DNA of 64,000 nt from positions 12,191,604 to 12,255,603 of the forward strand of contig NC_081551.1 in assembly GCF_901000735.1 (NCBI RefSeq), read 5' to 3'. The position numbers and the translations under genes were made by a program. Shown one piece after another: positions 58,895 to 64,000 of this stretch; the stretch's first letter is position 1; the number at the start of each line of letters is the position of its first letter. The stretch comes from Corylus avellana. Lineage: Eukaryota; Streptophyta; Magnoliopsida; Fagales; Betulaceae. The notes below the pieces were generated by a model. That model saw nothing but the letters and a program-made list of their open reading frames with translations, was not told the origin of the DNA and searched no databases.

Positions 58895-60730
58895 GTAGCC
58901 ATTTTGGGAATCGGGCCTGATCAAATTTTGAAGTCGAATATTTTTTTTAAAAATTGATTTTTAAATAGTATGTCACAATCTTACAAGAATTATTAGTTTG
59001 AAAAATGTATCCCAATCTTATAAAATTGTGATACATTAATTGAGAACACTTGATAAATATATAAAAAGTATGGTCATGATTCATGAAGTATAAAAAAACA
59101 AACAGAATATACAATTAATCTCTCTCTCAATGATTATCATGGAGAGAAATGTTTGTAATTATAATAATCGGATACAACAAACAACTCTTGGTTACGTAGA
59201 ATTTGTTACAGCCGCACGTGTGCAGATATTATATATGATCTTAAAACTATGTAGAGTGATGTTTGTGTCTATCTTCATCTCCTTGAAGAATGAAGCTTGC
59301 ATTCTTGATCAGCTGGAGTTGGCTGGCCAGCATCCGTATCTGTGTTGTTCTTATCCTTGCCACCTTTTGTCGTAGTATGTGCAAGCCTATTTCGGTATTT
59401 TTTTTTTTTTGTTGTAAATAAGAAGCCAAATTTTCTTTTCAACTCGGCCAAAATGCCCAAAACCCTCCTTTTCTCCAAATAGCAGCCACCCACCGACATA
59501 GCCACGAGATCATGTGTCTTTTTATTTATTTATTTCTTTATTTATTTTTTTTATGGCAGTAACTTCTTTGTTGGGACTACCCTTTTTTTGTCTTATGTTT
59601 TCGACACTTCTTAATTACAGTTACAAAATTCATTCATTTATCGTATTAATTAAAAAAAAAGAAGTTAGTTAATATAATATTAATTGAAGGACACTTGAAC
59701 TACACAAATATGGAATAGGGTCCTTTGAGATGAATTAAAATCTCCTCTCTTATTAAGCTGTTCCGATAACACAATTTTTTTTTTTTAAATTAATAATAAT
59801 AAAGTGTTGTGCAACTCACCTGTCGGCTGTCATGAGACTACTCAGGGGGCAAGAAACAGATGCTTTAATATGGCTCATTTTAGCTATATTTGGTCTATAT
59901 ATATATATATATATATATGAGTCATTTTGATTCTCTAGCAACGTAGGGTTTGCTACAAAAATTCACTATAGCACATTAAATAAATATAATATTAAAAGCA
60001 ATAGTTTACTTCATTTTTTATTAGTTTTCTCATTAAAAAATAATAATTAAAGAAAATAAAGAGTCATATAAATAAATTATTGGAATTTATATAAAAAAAG
60101 AAAGTAATAGCTAAAATAAAAACAATGTGTATTTTAAATAGCTAAAATAATCACTATTGACGGAGATGCTCTAAACCTCTATTTATAACCACTATTATAT
60201 GGTGTCTTATATGACCCGTATAATATGATTTTAATTTAAATAATGATATAAAGAAAATTATAGTCTTCTTAATTTTTTTTTAACCTTTTAAATTTTTTGT
60301 TAAATTTGAAATGATAATTATTTAAAAATTTTATCACATTTGAGAATACTCTACTAGGATTATAGTTTTGTTTGACAATTAATGTTTGTTTTAAAAGTTT
60401 TATTTTTGCACTTTAGCAAAAGGTAAAAGTATTAAAAAAAAAAAAATTCAAAACTAATTTTACATTTATTACACGTGAAAAAATACATTTTCTTTAAAAA
60501 AAAAAAAAAAAAAACCTCTAATCCTACGGCTACGGGATTTCAGAAGAAATTGGAGTTAAAAGTTACCGGTTGGACAGTGTGAAGTGTGATATGGCAATAT
60601 CTGTCCTGGCCTCCCCTGCTGGCCTCACCCACGCGCTAAGCTTGTCGTAACTACACACATGCTCTGTTCCCTCCCTACACGATCCTCTGATGGATACATA
60701 GCTTCTCTTTCAGCTCACTCACAACCAAAA
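57531..60730. other. AT-rich upstream region of the BGAL10-like gene
   Basis: It holds (AT)n runs at 57636-57664, 58859-58891 and 59896-59918 and A/T homopolymers. A G-box-like cacgtg occurs near 58254. No coding gene was recognised. The last ~100 bases before the ATG are C/T-rich and look like a 5' UTR. I could not identify a convincing TATA box. Confidence 0.45.
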
Positions 60731-62454
60731 ATGAAGCTCTCCTCCTCTCTTCTTCTCCGATTCACGATACTGCTGCTCTTCTGCTTCGCTTTATCCATTG
60801 CCGGCAATGTGACCTTCGACAGTCGCTCGCTCATCATTAATGGCCAGCGGAAGCTCCTCATCTCCGCCTCCATTCACTACCCGCGCAGCGTTCCCGCGGT
60901 GAGCCACCACTCTCTCACTTCTCTTCTCCACTCCACTTTTTTGCCGAATCCTCCGCTCGCTTGCTCACAAGTTAGCGTCCGAGAATGAGAGCAGCGAAAT
61001 CTTGAGCTGCTGCACATTTTCGCATTTTCTTCATTTCATTTCACATTTTCGCAGCGACCAAACGGGGCCTGATTGTTTTATTTTATCGATTGCTCACTCT
61101 CTGTAATGCGCTGATTCTGCACTTTCCTGCTTTCGTAGAGTTCCATGAGTTATATTTGCGTATTTGTTTGATTTTTCTGTTTTCTTTTTTCATTGCTAAG
61201 AAACTTTTGGAAAAGAAAATGTATTTGTTATTTTTATTCCATTCATTTTGTTCGTAATGGAAGGGAGTCTACTGATTTGTTAGCTTGTTTAGTTTAATAT
61301 TCTTTCTTTAATTTACATTTCCGTTTTAATAGAACGTTCTCATTTTTGGTTTTTAATTGATTCCCTGTGTAATTTGCATTTGGGGTTAAGCATTGCTTTG
61401 GCTATTTGATCGTTTTCTCTGTAGCTTTATTTTGGACTACTTTTTTCTTTGTTCTGCTATTTCTGATGGAAATTAATTCTGTTTACATGACTCTGATTTG
61501 TGATAGATGTGGCCGGGCTTGGTTCAAACAGCGAAGGATGGAGGGGTTGATGTGATCGAAACATATGTATTTTGGAATGGTCATGAACTTTCTCCGGACA
61601 ATGTAAGTGAGATAACAGATAAGTAGTACTTGATCATTGACCAATGTGAGTGAGATAACAAAAATCGTGCGACCTCTAATATAAAATGAAATTTTAGAAA
61701 AATCACTATATTCTTACCTTTTCTTTCATAATCTTGCCTTTTCAGACCATATCATTTAGTTTGAGATAGAGGCAGTAATTAATAACAGATGTGTTGATCA
61801 CTATGTATCTAATCATATTCAGTTGGTTTGTTTCTTCTTCTCTTTGATTTCGGTAGTATTATTTTGGGGGGCGATATGATCTGGTCAAGTTTGTGAAGAT
61901 TGTTCAGAAGGCGGGGTTGTATTTGATTCTTCGAATTGGTCCATTTGTTGCGGCAGAATGGAATTTTGGGTATGTTATTACAATCATATATTGTGATATT
62001 GTCTCTTTTAGAATAATGAATAGATTTTAAATCCACTCTTGATGTCTAAGACTATGGAGCATGGCAGTTATTAATGTTCGTTCACTATTTCAAACTTCAA
62101 CTATTGATTGGAAATTCCTAAAAGACAGTTCTATGATACAGTGGTGTACCTGTTTGGTTGCACTATGTGCCCGGAACTGTATTTCGAACCGACAATGAGC
62201 CTTTTAAGGTATGGAAATGGGATTGTCACAATTAAACTCTAAGAACACTTAAAAGAAAAAAAATAGTAGAACATTATGTTCTAATTTCTTGTGATACAAT
62301 CTTACCTTATAAAATGATATTGAGGCTCTTTCTAACTGATTCTGCTGCTTGGTGGGTTTAGCATTACATGCAGAAGTTTACAACATTCATAGTGAACCTA
62401 ATGAAACAAGAGAAGTTTTTTGCATCACAAGGAGGTCCCATCATTTTGGCCCAG
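60731..62454 (+). CDS. Beta-galactosidase (GH35), BGAL10-like, first five exons
   Basis: Secreted cell-wall beta-galactosidase; BGAL10 of Arabidopsis acts on xyloglucan, and this protein resembles that branch. Exons are 60731-60898, 61507-61602, 61857-61969, 62142-62208 and 62362-62454, in one open frame. The start at 60731 is chosen because [20 protein letters not shown] is a clear signal peptide, followed by [14 protein letters not shown]. An in-frame ATG at 60659 would bury it. Motifs in order are [77 protein letters not shown] and GGPIILAQ. The catalytic ENEY lies in the next exon, which is beyond the window. The fifth exon ends at a GC donor (cag|gcaagt). Its 93-base fifth exon is the same length as the first exon of the gene at 1913 and encodes 23 of 31 identical residues. 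Confidence 0.93.
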
Positions 62455-64000
62455 GCAAGTCTAACATTATTCTGAAATTAGTTTGATGAGACTGCTAGTG
62501 TGCCTTTTTTTGTTATCATTATCTGCTTCTGAACTTTTCTGAACTTTTCCTTATCTGCTTCCACAGCTCTTCCATCAATATTTAGTTGCAATGTGGAAAG
62601 TTAAGTGCCTTGTGGCTCTTGAGCCTTAGTTATTCAAAAACTTTAGGCTATAGTAAATGCAGGATATTGTTGTACAAACCCAACAAGTGCTATTCTACTT
62701 GCAGCACATGAGGATGATACTTGATTCAAAAGTATTAATGGTATTATTAGTAGGCACACTACTTCCCATGAACCCCAGTTATCAATTTCAGCTTCTTAGT
62801 TATTATCTGGAGTTATCAATTTCAGCTTCTTAGTTGTTGGAGGATCTTAAGCAGTTTTGCTTTGGAGGATACTTCTTTTATCTTTTTTCCTTTTCTCTAG
62901 TATCTTATTTATGTCTTGACCATATGCTTTCTAATGATGTAAAACTAAACCATGCAACTAATATTCAAAGTCATTCATGTAAATAATTTGACAATGAGAC
63001 CCCACTTCCTATTTCTTTTCTTTTTTCTTCCTCTCTTGTCTTTTCCTTTACATAAACAATGGTTACCCTATTTATTCCTCATCCAAAAAAAGGTACCCTA
63101 TTTCTGTTCACCTTCCTCTTACAAGTACATAATTGCACTTCTTTTTTTGACTTAATAAGAGATTGATGAGCCATTAGCAGATTAATTTGGTAGCTAAATG
63201 TTGAAAATGGTGTGGCTATTCCCACGTAATTCCTTGACTTGAAACTGAAAATATATGCAGAATTAAAAATTAATTCTGCATATATATTAAAAATTGGACT
63301 CCTAGAAGGGGGTTGAATAGGTGTACACCAACGATATGCAGAATTAAAAGTTAATAATCATGCAATCATTCACCAAATATATATAAGTGCAGTAAATTAA
63401 TGAGACGCAGATATTTGGTTACAAAGTGGAAACCTTTTGAAAAACTCTTCAAAAGTAAAACCACTATGGGGCAACCAAACCCATAAAATCACTTCACTAT
63501 ATAAAAACAAGAAATTACACAATGTCAATATTTACAAAACTTTTGCAATTGACAATCCCGTGTACTAGACAAGTGACCCACTTGTCTGCTATCGCAATAG
63601 TTCTTTTAGAACCTTTGGAACGTTTCTTCTATGTAATCTCCTTTATCAGAACTCTGATAGGCTTCATCTGTTGTTCATGATTTGTGGATGAAGGTACAAC
63701 CTGAACTCTAAGAGAGAAAACTCTTAACGTTCTAGATCTCAAAAGCTCTCTTAGCACACTTGATTCTCATGTAGAATCTATATATATTTTGTGCTTAGAT
63801 GTTTCCAATATATAGACTACAATAGTCCCTATTCTAATAAAATACAAACTTTGAAAATAAAACTGCAGAACTTATGGCGTCTGGACGAGGTCCTTTCTCG
63901 TTCGGATGCAACTAGGTTAATAACGACTAAATCAGATTTTTTTTTGGCGTGGCGAGTCTGGACCACTTGCAGATGAGTGTCTCTATGAATTTGGAATTTA
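62455..64000. other. Intron of the BGAL10-like gene, with probable retrotransposon sequence
   Basis: No sequence for the expected next exon (VENEY...) is visible up to 64000, so the intron exceeds 1.5 kb. A perfect 15-bp stem hairpin lies at 63251-63285. From about 63290 the text (cctagaagggggttgaatag) resembles the non-coding part of large copia elements, which would explain a long intron, but no ends are visible. Confidence 0.45.

Noticed and set aside
1..64000. CRISPR arrays, operons, bacterial promoters or prophage
   Set aside because: No spaced short repeats and no prokaryotic gene organisation; all genes have plant introns.
1..64000. tRNA or rRNA genes
   Set aside because: Only tRNA-like boxes (32573-32620) and primer-site-like words were found; no cloverleaf or rRNA-like sequence was recognised.

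Overview
The window is nuclear DNA of a flowering plant. It has AT-rich intergenic DNA, GT-AG introns, plant-type GH35 beta-galactosidases and layered plant transposons. The repeat style suggests a woody eudicot, but I cannot name the species from sequence alone.

Only two ordinary host genes are visible, both on the + strand and both cut by the window. At 1913-9185 lie the last 14 exons of a BGAL6/BGAL16-type beta-galactosidase. At 60731-62454 lie the first five exons of a different, BGAL10-like beta-galactosidase, whose gene continues past position 64000. The ~51 kb between them is almost entirely mobile DNA.

From 9.2 to 28 kb there are nested LTR elements. A solo Gypsy LTR (11429-12663) has perfect 5-bp target duplications. 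A TGTAAC...GTTACA LTR (12672-21358) is split by a very young Ty1/copia element (14879-21023) with almost identical LTRs but broken coding sequence. An older copia remnant (22300-25515) is split by a solo Gypsy LTR, which is itself split by a TIR element. A decayed LINE follows at 26600-27835.

From 28029 to 52492 there is one very large Mutator-like element (MULE) with ~450-bp terminal inverted repeats and a perfect 9-bp target duplication (gatttcata). It carries a captured 5' part of a G-box-binding-factor bZIP gene with introns, ending just before the bZIP region. It also carries a decayed FAR1/FRS-type transposase (42720-45186) and an inverted transposase tail (49898-50230). A second MULE (31627-42402) is inserted in the captured gene. 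It has its own FRS transposase (33436-35688), which can splice in frame to a captured 3' end of a VARICOSE/EDC4 mRNA-decapping scaffold gene. That captured piece was split by a copia element (36130-40663), which was split in turn by a truncated Gypsy element (37171-39680). This doll-within-doll MULE pair, each with host-gene cargo, is the main discovery candidate.

From 52.5 to 60.7 kb there is a tandemly duplicated ~1.2-kb block of MITEs with GC-rich GGCCACCCC cores, a LINE remnant on the minus strand, another MITE with the same core, and AT-rich DNA leading to the BGAL10-like gene. Coordinates of introns and element ends come from reading splice sites, repeats and target duplications by eye.
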